Assembly: GCF_014650555.1 (NCBI RefSeq)
Contig: NZ_BMVE01000011.1
Span: forward strand, 1 to 64,000
Source of the DNA: Streptomyces goshikiensis
Lineage (GTDB): Bacteria > Actinomycetota > Actinomycetes > Streptomycetales > Streptomycetaceae
Direction: 5' to 3'
DNA: 64,000 nucleotides
Positions 1 through 8,368 of the stretch are shown here, one piece after another (the first letter of the stretch is position 1; the number at the start of each line of letters is the position of its first letter). The position numbers and the translations under genes are program-made. The notes beneath the pieces are model-generated. The model was not told where the DNA came from and made no database searches. It worked only from the letters and a program-made list of their open reading frames with translations.

Positions 1-82
1 ACCGGAAGGACAGTGAGACTGGCGGGAAGCCCCCAGCACGGTTCGACCCCGCCCCGCGTGGACCCCGCACACCCCCACCCCG
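1..82 (+). repeat. Partial copy of the 51.6-52.9 kb palindrome arm
   Basis: Bases 1-82 are identical to 52795-52876, the outer end of the right arm of the large non-coding palindrome, in the same orientation, and are the reverse complement of the outer end of its left arm. The copy is cut by the window edge, so its full length is unknown. A short GC-rich piece of the same sequence (the CCCCGCGTGGACCCCGCAC stretch) recurs at about 151-178. No gene is evident in bases 1-215. Confidence 0.85.
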
Positions 83-215
83 CCCGACGGGCGCCACCGG
101 CCCGCACGCACCCCGGCCCGACGGGCGCCGCCACCCCCGCCCCACCCCCGCCCCGCGTGGACCCCGCACGCCCCCACGCCGCTCGCCCCTTCCCTCCTTT
201 TCGTCGACGCCATAT

Positions 216-232
216 TCTGACGCGCCGTCAGA
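216..232. promoter_or_regulatory. CTGACG-N3-CGTCAG operator before SDR gene
   Basis: TCTGACG-CGC-CGTCAGA, a perfect 7+3+7 inverted repeat ending 31 bp before the SDR start. A CATATT hexamer directly upstream (211-216) could be the -10 box, which would put the operator over the transcription start. It is one of 12 such sites in the window. Confidence 0.85.
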
Positions 233-263
233 TCTGTTGATTCCGCCCATCGGAGGCACCGTC

Positions 264-1052
264 ATGCCGTTGTTGCGAGGGAAGACCGTCATCGTCTCCG
301 GCGTCGGGGCCGGGCTCGGGCATCAGGTGGCCGCCGCCGTCGTGCGGGACGGGGGGAACGCCGTGCTCGGGGCGCGGACCGAGGCGAACCTGGTGAAGTC
401 CGCCACCGAGATCGACCCCGACGGGGCCCACACCGCCCACCTGCCCACCGACATCGCCGACGAGGCGCAGTGCGAGGCCCTGGTCGCCCTCGCGCGGGAG
501 CGCTTCGGCGGGGTCGACGCCGTCGTGCACGTCGCGGCCTGGGACTCGTACTTCGGCGGGCTCGAAGACGCCGACTTCGGGACCTGGCAGCAGATCATCG
601 ACGTCAACCTGCTCGGCACGCTGAGGATGACCCGCGCCTGCCTGCCCGCGCTCAAGGACGCCGGCGGCGGGTCCGTCGTGATCATCGGCACCCAGTCCGC
701 CGTGGCCGCCCCCAACGAGGTGTGGCAGGCCGCCTACGCCGCCTCCAAGGGCGCGCTGACCTCCGCGATGTACTCGATGGCCCGCGAGCTCGGCCCGCAC
801 CGGATCCGGGTCAACACCGTGCTGCCCGGCTGGATGTGGGGGCCGCCGGTACAGGCGTTCGTCACCTTCACCGCCCACACCGAGGGCGTCCCCGAGGCCG
901 AGGTGCACGCCCGTCTCACCGAGCGGATGGCGCTGCCCGACCTCGCCACCGACGGGGACGTCGCCGACGCCGCCGTGTTCCTCGCCTCGGACCGGGCCAG
1001 GGCGATAACCGGCCAGTCGCTGCTGGTCAACGCCGGTGAGCTGATGCGGTGA
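264..1052 (+). CDS. SDR family NAD(P)-dependent oxidoreductase
   Basis: This is a 262-residue classical short-chain dehydrogenase. The nucleotide-binding glycine motif SGVGAGLG is at residues 12-19, a DVNLLG strand follows, and YAASK carries the catalytic Tyr and Lys. The usual NNAG is replaced by HVAA. The ATG at 264 is chosen because GGAGG lies 8 bases upstream; a longer frame from 237 has no ribosome site. The gene stands alone between the operator at 216-232 and fbiC. Its probable job is an alcohol/ketone step in the operator-linked acyl-CoA pathway. The family assignment is firm, but the substrate is unknown. Confidence 0.88.
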   Translation: MPLLRGKTVIVSGVGAGLGHQVAAAVVRDGGNAVLGARTEANLVKSATEIDPDGAHTAHLPTDIADEAQCEALVALARERFGGVDAVVHVAAWDSYFGGLEDADFGTWQQIIDVNLLGTLRMTRACLPALKDAGGGSVVIIGTQSAVAAPNEVWQAAYAASKGALTSAMYSMARELGPHRIRVNTVLPGWMWGPPVQAFVTFTAHTEGVPEAEVHARLTERMALPDLATDGDVADAAVFLASDRARAITGQSLLVNAGELMR

Positions 1053-1092
1053 CCCGCTCCGCCCCCGCACGAGCGGATCGTATGCTCGGCCC

Positions 1093-3669
1093 ATGACCAC
1101 TCCGAGTGACGCTCCGACCGACAACGCGATGCGCCGCGCGCTCCGGCGGGCCCGCGACGGCGTCGCGCTCGACGCGACCGAGGCGGCCGTGCTCCTGCGG
1201 GCGCGCGGCGAGGCCCTCACCGACCTCGCCGCCTCGGCCGCCCGGGTGCGCGACGCGGGCCTGGCGGCCGCCGGGCGGCCCGGCGTCATCACGTACTCGC
1301 GCAAGGTCTTCATCCCGCTCACCCGCCTCTGTCGCGACAAGTGCCACTACTGCACCTTCGTCACCGTCCCCGGCAAGCTCCGCAAGGCCGGCCACGGCAT
1401 GTACCTCTCCCCGGACGAGGTCCTCGACATCGCCCGCCAGGGCGCGGCCATGGGCTGCAAGGAGGCCCTGTTCACCCTCGGCGACCGCCCCGAGGACCGC
1501 TGGCCCGAGGCCCGCGAGTGGCTCGACGCGCACGGCTACGACGACACCCTCGCCTACGTACGGGCCATGGCCATCCGGGTCCTGGAGGAGACGGGGCTGC
1601 TCCCCCACCTCAACCCCGGGGTGCTGTCCTGGTCCGAGCTCCAGCGCCTCAAGCCCGTCGCGCCCTCGATGGGGATGATGCTGGAGACCACCGCCACCCG
1701 CCTGTGGTCCGAGCCCGGCGGCCCCCACCACGGCTCGCCCGACAAGGACCCGGCCGTCCGGCTGCGCGTCCTGGAGGACGCGGGCCGCTCCAACGTGCCG
1801 TTCACCACCGGGGTCCTGATCGGCATCGGCGAGTCCTACGAGGAGCGCGCCGACGCCTTCTTCGAGCTGCGCCGGATCCAGCGCAGCTACCACGGCATCC
1901 AGGAAGTCATCGTCCAGAACTTCCGGGCCAAGCCCGACACCGCGATGCGCGGCATGCCGGACGCCGAGCTGGAGGAGCTGGCCGCCGCCATCGCCGTGGC
2001 CCGCCACATCCTCGGCCCGTCGGCCCGCATCCAGGCCCCGCCGAACCTGGTCGACGCCGAGTACGCGCTGCTGATCGGCGCCGGCATCGACGACTGGGGC
2101 GGGGTCTCGCCGCTCACCCCCGACCACGTCAACCCGGAGCGGCCCTGGCCGCACATCGAGGAGCTGGCGGAGCGCACCGCCGCCGCGGGCTTCGCGCTGC
2201 GCGAGCGGCTCACCATCTACCCGGAGTTCCTCCAGCGCGGTGAGCCCTGGCTGGATCCCCGTCTGCTGCCGCACGTACGCGCGCTGGCCGACCCGGAAAC
2301 CGCTCTGGCGGACGAGTCGGCGGCCGTGGAGGGCCGTCCGTGGCAGGAGCCCGACGAGGGTTTCACCGCGTACGGGCGCACCGACCTGCACAGCGCCATC
2401 GACACCGAGGGCCGCACCGGTGACCGCCGCGAGGACTTCGACCACGTCTACGGCGACTGGGAGGCGCTGCGCGAGGCGGCGGCCCCCGGCATGGTGGCGC
2501 AGCGCATCGACACCGACGTGCGGGCGGCCCTCGCGCAGGCCGCGGACGATCCGACGAAGCTGAGCGACGACCAGGCCCTCGCCCTGCTGCACGCGGACGG
2601 CCCGGCGCTGGACGCGCTGTGCAAGATCGCGGACGACCTGCGCAAGTCGGTGGTGGGCGACGAGGTCACCTACATCGTCACGCGGAACATCAACTTCACC
2701 AACGTCTGTTACACCGGCTGCCGGTTCTGCGCGTTCGCGCAGCGCCGTACGGACGCCGACGCGTACACCCTCTCCCTGGACCAGGTCGCGGACCGCGCGG
2801 CCCAGGCGTGGGACGTGGGCGCGGTCGAGGTCTGCATGCAGGGCGGCATCCATCCGGACCTGCCGGGCACGGCGTACTTCGACATCGCGCGGGCGGTGAA
2901 GGAGCGGGTCCCGGGGATGCACGTGCACGCGTTCTCGCCGATGGAGGTCGTCAACGGCGCGACGCGGACGGGCATGTCGGTACGGGACTGGCTGACGGCG
3001 GCGAAGGAGGCCGGGCTGGACTCGATCCCGGGGACGGCGGCGGAGATCCTGGACGACGAGGTCCGCTGGGTGCTGACCAAGGGCAAGCTGCCCACGGCGG
3101 ACTGGATCGACGTGATCACCACGGCGCACGAGCTGGGCATCCGCTCCTCGTCCACCATGATGTACGGGCACGTGGACCAGCCCCGGCACTGGCTCGGCCA
3201 TTTCCGTACGCTGGCCCGGATCCAGGAGCGGACGGGCGGGTTCACGGAGTTCGTGACGCTCCCGTTCATCCACACCAACGCCCCGGTCTACCTCGCGGGC
3301 ATCGCCCGCCCGGGCCCGACGGTCCGCGACAACCGGGCGGTGACGGCGATGGCCCGGATCCTGCTGCACCCGCACATCACCAACATCCAGACGAGCTGGG
3401 TGAAGCTGGGCGCGGAGGGCGCGGCGGAGATGCTGCGGTCGGGTGCGAACGACCTGGGCGGGACGCTGATGGAGGAGACCATCTCGCGGATGGCCGGATC
3501 GAGTTACGGCTCGTACAAGTCGGTGCGGGACCTGATCGCGGTCGCCGAGGCGGCCGGGCGGCCCGCGAAGGCCCGTACGACGCTGTACGGGGAGGTGCCG
3601 CAGGAGCGGCAGCGGGCGGCCGCGGCCTCGGACGGGCACCTGCCGGAGCTGCTGCCCGTCCTGGACTGA
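1093..3669 (+). CDS. fbiC: 7,8-didemethyl-8-hydroxy-5-deazariboflavin (FO) synthase, CofG-CofH fusion
   Basis: FbiC makes FO, the chromophore of coenzyme F420, from the flavin intermediate 5-amino-6-ribitylamino-uracil and tyrosine. The 858-residue protein has two radical-SAM halves. The N-terminal CofG half carries the [4Fe-4S] motif CRDKCHYC (C80, C84, C87) and the C-terminal CofH half carries CYTGCRFC (C539, C543, C546). Length and order match actinobacterial FbiC. The ATG at 1093 follows the SDR by 40 bp. Several probable F420 users lie in the same window (LLM oxidoreductases at 7.4, 21.8 and 23.8 kb, deazaflavin-type protein at 48.5 kb), though LLM proteins can also use FMN. Confidence 0.97.
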   Translation: MTTPSDAPTDNAMRRALRRARDGVALDATEAAVLLRARGEALTDLAASAARVRDAGLAAAGRPGVITYSRKVFIPLTRLCRDKCHYCTFVTVPGKLRKAGHGMYLSPDEVLDIARQGAAMGCKEALFTLGDRPEDRWPEAREWLDAHGYDDTLAYVRAMAIRVLEETGLLPHLNPGVLSWSELQRLKPVAPSMGMMLETTATRLWSEPGGPHHGSPDKDPAVRLRVLEDAGRSNVPFTTGVLIGIGESYEERADAFFELRRIQRSYHGIQEVIVQNFRAKPDTAMRGMPDAELEELAAAIAVARHILGPSARIQAPPNLVDAEYALLIGAGIDDWGGVSPLTPDHVNPERPWPHIEELAERTAAAGFALRERLTIYPEFLQRGEPWLDPRLLPHVRALADPETALADESAAVEGRPWQEPDEGFTAYGRTDLHSAIDTEGRTGDRREDFDHVYGDWEALREAAAPGMVAQRIDTDVRAALAQAADDPTKLSDDQALALLHADGPALDALCKIADDLRKSVVGDEVTYIVTRNINFTNVCYTGCRFCAFAQRRTDADAYTLSLDQVADRAAQAWDVGAVEVCMQGGIHPDLPGTAYFDIARAVKERVPGMHVHAFSPMEVVNGATRTGMSVRDWLTAAKEAGLDSIPGTAAEILDDEVRWVLTKGKLPTADWIDVITTAHELGIRSSSTMMYGHVDQPRHWLGHFRTLARIQERTGGFTEFVTLPFIHTNAPVYLAGIARPGPTVRDNRAVTAMARILLHPHITNIQTSWVKLGAEGAAEMLRSGANDLGGTLMEETISRMAGSSYGSYKSVRDLIAVAEAAGRPAKARTTLYGEVPQERQRAAAASDGHLPELLPVLD

Positions 3670-3680
3670 CGGGCGGGGGG

Positions 3681-3704
3681 CCCGGCCGGGTGTGTCCGGC
3701 CGGG
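3681..3704. terminator. Bidirectional hairpin terminator
   Basis: A perfect 9-bp stem (CCCGGCCGG / CCGGCCGGG) with a 6-base loop lies between the convergent fbiC and phosphatase genes. There is no strong T-run, as is usual in Streptomyces. Confidence 0.7.
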
Positions 3705-3726
3705 TCCTCGCCCGCTTCGAGCGGCG

Positions 3727-4794
3727 TCAGCCGGCGAGCAGGTCCCGCTTCAGCTCCTTCAGCTCGCGGGCGTCGATGCCGAGCCCGTCCTTCAGGTAGC
3801 GGTCGAAGGTGCCGTACGTGGCCTTGACCTCGTCGTAGCCGGAGTTCAGGTACTCGGGGCGGACGTCGAGGAGCGGCTTGTAGACGGCGGCCTGGGCGGC
3901 GGGGAGGTGCGAGAGGATCGCCTCGTTGGCGGCCTTGCGGTAGTCGTTGCTGGCCAGGTAGTCGGCCATGACGGTCTCCTGCGGGACGCCGAGGGCGGTC
4001 AGCAGGGTGGCGTTCGCCCAGCCCGTGCGGTCCTTGCCGGCGGTGCAGTGGAAGAGGGCGGCGCGGCCGCGGTCGCTCTGGACGCCCTCGAAGACCCGCG
4101 TGTACGCCTTCTTGCCGCCGTCGCCGCTGACCATGGTCTTCTCGGCGTCGATCATGCTCTTGACGGCCTCGTCCGGGGACTTCGGCAGGGTCTGGAAGGA
4201 CGGGGAGCCCGCGAAGACGTCGGCGACGACGTACCGCGCGCCGGCCGGGACCTTGTCGGCGTCCTTGGTCCGCTCGTCCTGCATGCGCAGGTCGAAGACG
4301 GTCTTGACGCGCAGCCGCCGGAGCTTGGCGAGGTCGTTCGCGGTGAGCTTGTTCAGGGCGTCCGAGCGGTAGATCCGGCCCATCTTGACCCACTGGCCGT
4401 CGGTGGTGCGGTAGCCGCCCGCGTCACGGAAGTTGGCGGTGCCCTCCAGCGTGATGAGCCGGTCGGCGAGGCGCAGGCGCTGGCCGCGCTCGGGTGTGAA
4501 GTCGAACCACTGGCGGTCGGCGGCGGGCAGCCCCTTGACCACGGCCCGGCCCTGGGCTCCGCCCTTGGCGACGACCTTGCCGTTCGCCTTGATCGCGACG
4601 CGCGCGGTGCCCTTGGCCTTCCAGGTCAGCGTGTAGGAGCCGTCGGATCCGGCGGTGACGGTGGCCTCCGTGAACGGGATGGCGGGCCGGCCGTCCCGGC
4701 CGGAGGCGGTGGCGGCCGTGGCGGCGGGGGCCGCGACCAGGGATGCGGTGAGCGCGGAGGCGACGGCGGTCGCGGCGAGGAGTGCCTTCTTCAT
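3727..4794 (-). CDS. Secreted tyrosine-protein phosphatase
   Basis: The 355-residue protein starts with a Sec signal peptide (MKKALLAATAVASALT, with a likely Ala-x-Ala cleavage site near residue 28). A small beta domain follows, then a tyrosine/dual-specificity phosphatase domain. The active-site loop is HCTAGKDRTG, with nucleophile C250 and phosphate-binding R256 in the CX5R spacing. GTANFRDAGGYR is the typical entry motif of this bacterial PTP family. It should act outside the cell on phosphoproteins or phosphorylated small molecules. It is convergent with fbiC and transcribed alone. The substrate is not evident from context. Confidence 0.9.
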   Translation of the reverse strand: MKKALLAATAVASALTASLVAAPAATAATASGRDGRPAIPFTEATVTAGSDGSYTLTWKAKGTARVAIKANGKVVAKGGAQGRAVVKGLPAADRQWFDFTPERGQRLRLADRLITLEGTANFRDAGGYRTTDGQWVKMGRIYRSDALNKLTANDLAKLRRLRVKTVFDLRMQDERTKDADKVPAGARYVVADVFAGSPSFQTLPKSPDEAVKSMIDAEKTMVSGDGGKKAYTRVFEGVQSDRGRAALFHCTAGKDRTGWANATLLTALGVPQETVMADYLASNDYRKAANEAILSHLPAAQAAVYKPLLDVRPEYLNSGYDEVKATYGTFDRYLKDGLGIDARELKELKRDLLAG

Positions 4795-4989
4795 GCCGAT
4801 GAGGCTGGGCCCCCGGGGGAAACCTCACGTGAACGAGGCGTGGCCGAAAACAACCGGATCGACGGACAGTGGCAAAACGTGCCACTTGATCATTACGTGA
4901 CGAGAATTGGTCGGCGTGTCGTTCTCCTTCCGGATCTGATCAGGCATGTCCACTACAGTGCGCGCCAGAGCCAGCGGGGGAGGATCGGC

Positions 4990-6588
4990 ATGGACACGAC
5001 GGCGACGGCCAGCGCGGTAGGCGCGGCGAGCGCGGCGGGCGCGGCAGGCGCGGCGGGCGCGGCGGGCGCACCGGCGGCGGCGGCGAACGTGGCGGGAACA
5101 CAGGCCGCTGGCGCGACAGGCGTACCGGCGGGCGTGGCGACGACGGCGAGCGCGGCAGGCGCACCGGCGACGACGGCGAACGTGGCGGGAGCACAGGCCG
5201 CTGGCGCGGCAGGCGTACCGGCGGGCGTGGCGACGACGGCGAGCGCGGCAGGCGCACCGGCGACGGGCGCGACGGCAAGCACGGCGGCGGGCGTACCGGC
5301 GGCAGGCTCGGCGGGCCCGGCGACGACGGCGGGCCCGGCGAGCACCGCGGCAGGCGCGGCGGGGGCACCGGCGGCGGGCGCGGCGAGCGCACCGGCGGCA
5401 GGTACAGCGGGCGCACCGGCGACAGGCGCGGCGAGCGCACCGGCGGCGGGGCGTACGGCGGGCGCCGCGGGGGGTTCCGCGCTTGTGCTCTGGGGGCGGG
5501 CCGAGCAGCAGGACTTCCGTAGCCGTGTCCGCGGCGCCCTCCTCGGCTCCGCCATCGGCGACGCCCTCGGCGCGCCCGTCGCCGGCCTCTCCCTGAACGG
5601 CATCCGCGAGACCCACGGTCCTCGGGGCCTGACCGAACTCGCCCCCGCCTACGGCCGCCTCGGCGCCGTCACCGCCGCCACCCAGCTCACCCTCTTCACC
5701 GTCGACGGCCTCATCCGCGCCCACGTACGCCGCGACACCGGCACCTGGCACCCGCCCACCGACGTCCACCGCGCCTACCTCCGCTGGGCCGCGACCCAGC
5801 GCGACTGGGGCCCCGACGAGCGGCGCGCGGACAACGGCTGGCTGGCCCGCGAGGAGTGGCTCTACGCCCGCCGCGGCCCCGGCCGGCCCTGCCTGACCGG
5901 CTTCGCCGACGACACCCTCGCCACCCTGGACCAGCCGAAGAACCCCACCGCCCGCGACGCGGCCGCCGCCGCCCGCTCGGCGCCGTTCGGGCTGCTGGTG
6001 GGCTGGGAGCCCGCCCTGGTGCTCCAGCTCGCCGTGGAGTGCGCCGTCCAGAGCCACGGCCACCCCACCGCGTACCTCTCCGCCGGGGCCTTCGCCGTGA
6101 TCGTGCACGGCCTGACCCGGGGCGAGTCCCTCGACGCCGCCGTCCGGCGCGCCCTCGGCCTGCTCGGCGCCCGCCCGGGGCACCAGCCCGTCACGGACGC
6201 CCTCCTTCGCGCGGCCTCCGCCGTCACCGGCGCCGCCCCCGGGCCCGAGACCGTCGCCTCCCTCACCTCGGGCGACGGCCGGGGCGCCGAGGACGCCCTC
6301 GCCGTCGCCGTCTACTGCGCCCTCGTCGCCGAGGACGTCCCGCACGGCCTGCGCCTCGCCGTGAACCAGGGCGGCGACTCCACCGCCACCGGCGCGCTCT
6401 GCGGGGCCCTGCTCGGCGCGCTGCACGGCGAGACCGCCCTGCCGCCCGCCTGGCTCACCGCGCTCGAAGGCCGCGCCGCCGTCCTGGAACTGGCCGACGA
6501 CCTCGCCCTGGAGATGACCCAGGGCCCCGCCCTCCACGGCCCGGCCCTCGTCACCCCGGCCTGGCTCGCCCGCTACCCCCGCGGCTGA
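4990..6588 (+). CDS. ADP-ribosylglycohydrolase-like protein, Ala-rich N-terminus, probably inactive
   Basis: The start is taken at the ATG at 4990; the 532-residue product has two parts. Residues 1 to about 165 are a low-complexity Ala/Gly/Pro/Thr/Val tract that includes two 31-residue repeats encoded by a 93-bp tandem duplication. The rest is an ARH/DraG fold beginning at SRVRGALLGSAIGDALG. The di-metal ligands look lost: the usual TDDT is TAAT at 228-231, and the usual GDSDST is GDSTAT at 463-467, keeping only the first Asp. ARH enzymes remove ADP-ribose from proteins; this member may bind without cleaving. There is a CDS start caveat: a TTG or GTG further into the tract is possible. Confidence 0.85.
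   Translation: MDTTATASAVGAASAAGAAGAAGAAGAPAAAANVAGTQAAGATGVPAGVATTASAAGAPATTANVAGAQAAGAAGVPAGVATTASAAGAPATGATASTAAGVPAAGSAGPATTAGPASTAAGAAGAPAAGAASAPAAGTAGAPATGAASAPAAGRTAGAAGGSALVLWGRAEQQDFRSRVRGALLGSAIGDALGAPVAGLSLNGIRETHGPRGLTELAPAYGRLGAVTAATQLTLFTVDGLIRAHVRRDTGTWHPPTDVHRAYLRWAATQRDWGPDERRADNGWLAREEWLYARRGPGRPCLTGFADDTLATLDQPKNPTARDAAAAARSAPFGLLVGWEPALVLQLAVECAVQSHGHPTAYLSAGAFAVIVHGLTRGESLDAAVRRALGLLGARPGHQPVTDALLRAASAVTGAAPGPETVASLTSGDGRGAEDALAVAVYCALVAEDVPHGLRLAVNQGGDSTATGALCGALLGALHGETALPPAWLTALEGRAAVLELADDLALEMTQGPALHGPALVTPAWLARYPRG
5083..5268 (+). repeat. 93-bp in-frame tandem duplication
   Basis: Two near-identical 93-bp units (5083-5175 and 5176-5268) encode a 31-residue unit beginning NVAG(T/A)QAAGA. 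They sit inside a longer GCG-rich tract, and differences are limited to a few bases, so the duplication is recent or homogenised. Confidence 0.85.
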
Positions 6589-6614
6589 CCGCCGCGCGCC
6601 CGCCGTACGGGGCG

Positions 6615-7352
6615 CTACCCGCGCGGCACCACCCACAGCGCCTCGCCCACAGCGCAGAGTTCCCCCGCCGCGGTGGCCAGCGCCGTCCCCACGCCGTACT
6701 TGCGGCCGCCGCTCTCCCGCATCCAGGAGTACGAGACCAGCCCCGCCCCCGCGAGGACCGGCACCGGCCGCAGCAGCCGCGCGGTCAGCGCCGCCGTCAC
6801 CGCCCCGGCGGGCCGTCCGTCGAGCAGCCGGCCGGCCGCGTTCCCCGGGCAGTCCAGCGCCCCCCACACCAGCTCGTCCGGCAGCACGCCCTCGGCCGTG
6901 GCGAGTTCCGCGCCCGGCGTCCACGCCGTGGCGACCAGGTCCCGCCCGGCCACCTGTCCGCAGTGCAGCCGCAGCCCCGTCCCCGGGGTCCGGTCCAGCC
7001 CGCACCCGAAGCAGTCGACCTGCCCCTCGGGCGGCGCCGCCCGGTACGCCTCGGCCGCCGCCGACGCCTCCTCCCAGGACGGCATCCCGGGCAGTTCCCC
7101 GGCCTCCCACGGCGCCGGGGCGGCGGCGGCCAGCAGCAGCTCCCCGTCCATCAGCGCGCTGCCGCCGTCCGGGGCGTCGGCGAACGACACCGCCGTCCCG
7201 GTCGGCACCGGCCGGCGGAAGTCCACCCGTACCGCCGCCGCGTCCACCCGGGCCGCCAGGACCCCGGCCACGTACCCGCCGAACGCCACGCCCGGATAGC
7301 CGTGCAGCCGCTCCGGCACCGTGATGGTCTTCGCGTCCGTCCTGTCACCCAT
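6615..7352 (-). CDS. Hotdog-fold thioesterase-like protein (tentative)
   Basis: A 245-residue protein. It starts at ATG 7352, which has GGAG 8 bases upstream; the GTG at 7361 is less likely. The second half carries DCFGCG and PGTGLRLH, then a segment with DELVWGALDCPG that resembles the central helix of acyl-CoA hotdog proteins, which suggests a double hotdog fold. It converges on the ADP-ribosylglycohydrolase gene and diverges from the LLM oxidoreductase at 7439. I recognise the fold only by pattern; enzyme activity and substrate are unknown. Confidence 0.6.
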   Translation of the reverse strand: MGDRTDAKTITVPERLHGYPGVAFGGYVAGVLAARVDAAAVRVDFRRPVPTGTAVSFADAPDGGSALMDGELLLAAAAPAPWEAGELPGMPSWEEASAAAEAYRAAPPEGQVDCFGCGLDRTPGTGLRLHCGQVAGRDLVATAWTPGAELATAEGVLPDELVWGALDCPGNAAGRLLDGRPAGAVTAALTARLLRPVPVLAGAGLVSYSWMRESGGRKYGVGTALATAAGELCAVGEALWVVPRG

Positions 7353-7438
7353 GCCCGCCACTCCCTCGCTCGCCCCCTGTCACCCGTAGGCGGAACGCCG
7401 TACGTTGGCCGCTCCACGTATCGGAGGTGCCATCGCCC

Positions 7439-8299
7439 ATGCGGATCGCCGCGACCATCTTCCTCACCGACCGCACCATCTCCCCCATCGGCCTCGCCCG
7501 GACGCTCGAAGAGCGCGGCTTCTGCGGCCTCTACCTGCCCGAGCACACGCACATCCCCGTCTCCCGCGAGACGCCCGCCCCCATGGGCGGCGAGCTGCCG
7601 CAGATGTACGGGCGCACCCTCGACCCCTTCGTCGCCCTCGGGCAGGCCGCCGCCGTGACCGAGCGGCTGGGGCTGGGCACCGGCATCACGCTGGTCGCGC
7701 AGCACGACCCGATCGGCCTCGCGAAGCAGGCCGCCACGCTGGACCACCTCTCCGGCGGCCGCCTCACCCTCGGCATCGGCTACGGCTGGAACGTCGAGGA
7801 GGCCGCCGACCACGGCGTCGAGTGGCGCACCCGCCGCGAACTGGTCCGGGACAAGATGGCGCTGATGCGGGCGCTGTGGGCTCCGGAACCCACCGCGTAC
7901 GTGGGCCAGTTCTCCTCCGTCCAGGCGAGCTCGGCGTACCCCAAGCCGGTGCAGGCCCCGCGCGACCTCGGCGGCGGGCTCGCCCTGCACGGCCCGCGCA
8001 CGCTGCTCGGCGGCGCGGCCGGCCCGAAGCTGTTCGCCGCGATCGCCGACCACGGCGACGGCTGGCTCCCGATCGGCGGGGGCGGCCTGAGCGAGTCCCT
8101 GCCGGCGCTGCGGCAGGTCTGGGAGACGGCGGGCCGCGACCCCAAGTCCCTCCAGGTGGTCCCGTACGCCGTCCAGCCGAGCCCGGGCAAGCTGGCGCAC
8201 TACGCGGAGCTCGGCATCGAGGAGGTCGTCCTCCAGCTGCCGTCGGCGACCGAGGACGAACTGCTGCCGGTGCTGGACGGCTTCGCGCAGTACCTCTGA
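7439..8299 (+). CDS. LLM-class F420-dependent oxidoreductase
   Basis: A 286-residue luciferase-like TIM-barrel protein. Typical segments are the N-terminal ARTLEERGFCGLYLPEHTH, GTGITLVAQHDPIGLAK, and the LDHLSGGRLTLGIGYGWN block of the TIGR03619-type subfamily. These enzymes hydride-transfer from F420H2, or less often FMN, to organic substrates. The ATG at 7439 has GGAGG 11 bases upstream, while the GTG at 7427 overlaps that site. No CTGACG operator precedes it, unlike the LLM genes at 22-25 kb. Confidence 0.88.
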   Translation: MRIAATIFLTDRTISPIGLARTLEERGFCGLYLPEHTHIPVSRETPAPMGGELPQMYGRTLDPFVALGQAAAVTERLGLGTGITLVAQHDPIGLAKQAATLDHLSGGRLTLGIGYGWNVEEAADHGVEWRTRRELVRDKMALMRALWAPEPTAYVGQFSSVQASSAYPKPVQAPRDLGGGLALHGPRTLLGGAAGPKLFAAIADHGDGWLPIGGGGLSESLPALRQVWETAGRDPKSLQVVPYAVQPSPGKLAHYAELGIEEVVLQLPSATEDELLPVLDGFAQYL

Positions 8300-8314
8300 C
8301 CCCTCGCGCGGCGG

Positions 8315-8361
8315 CCCCCTGGTACTTTGCGCTCCGCTGATCAACTCGCTCCACCAGGGGG
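8315..8361 (+). promoter_or_regulatory. Inverted repeat covering the lipoprotein ribosome site
   Basis: CCCCCTGGT (8315-8323) and ACCAGGGGG (8353-8361) form a perfect 9-bp stem with a 29-base loop. The right arm contains the AGGGGG ribosome-binding site of the lipoprotein gene starting at 8369, so an mRNA hairpin here would hide it. Confidence 0.45.
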
Positions 8362-8368
8362 ACTTCCC

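Noticed and set aside
41..52. GGTTCGACCCC, like a tRNA T-loop, also at 52835
   Set aside because: The flanking bases do not form a 5-bp T-stem and no anticodon or acceptor arms fit around it; it is part of the palindrome repeat.
4825..7110. Long minus-strand frame over the ADP-ribosylglycohydrolase gene
   Set aside because: Arg/Gly/Ala-rich low-complexity shadow of the plus-strand gene.
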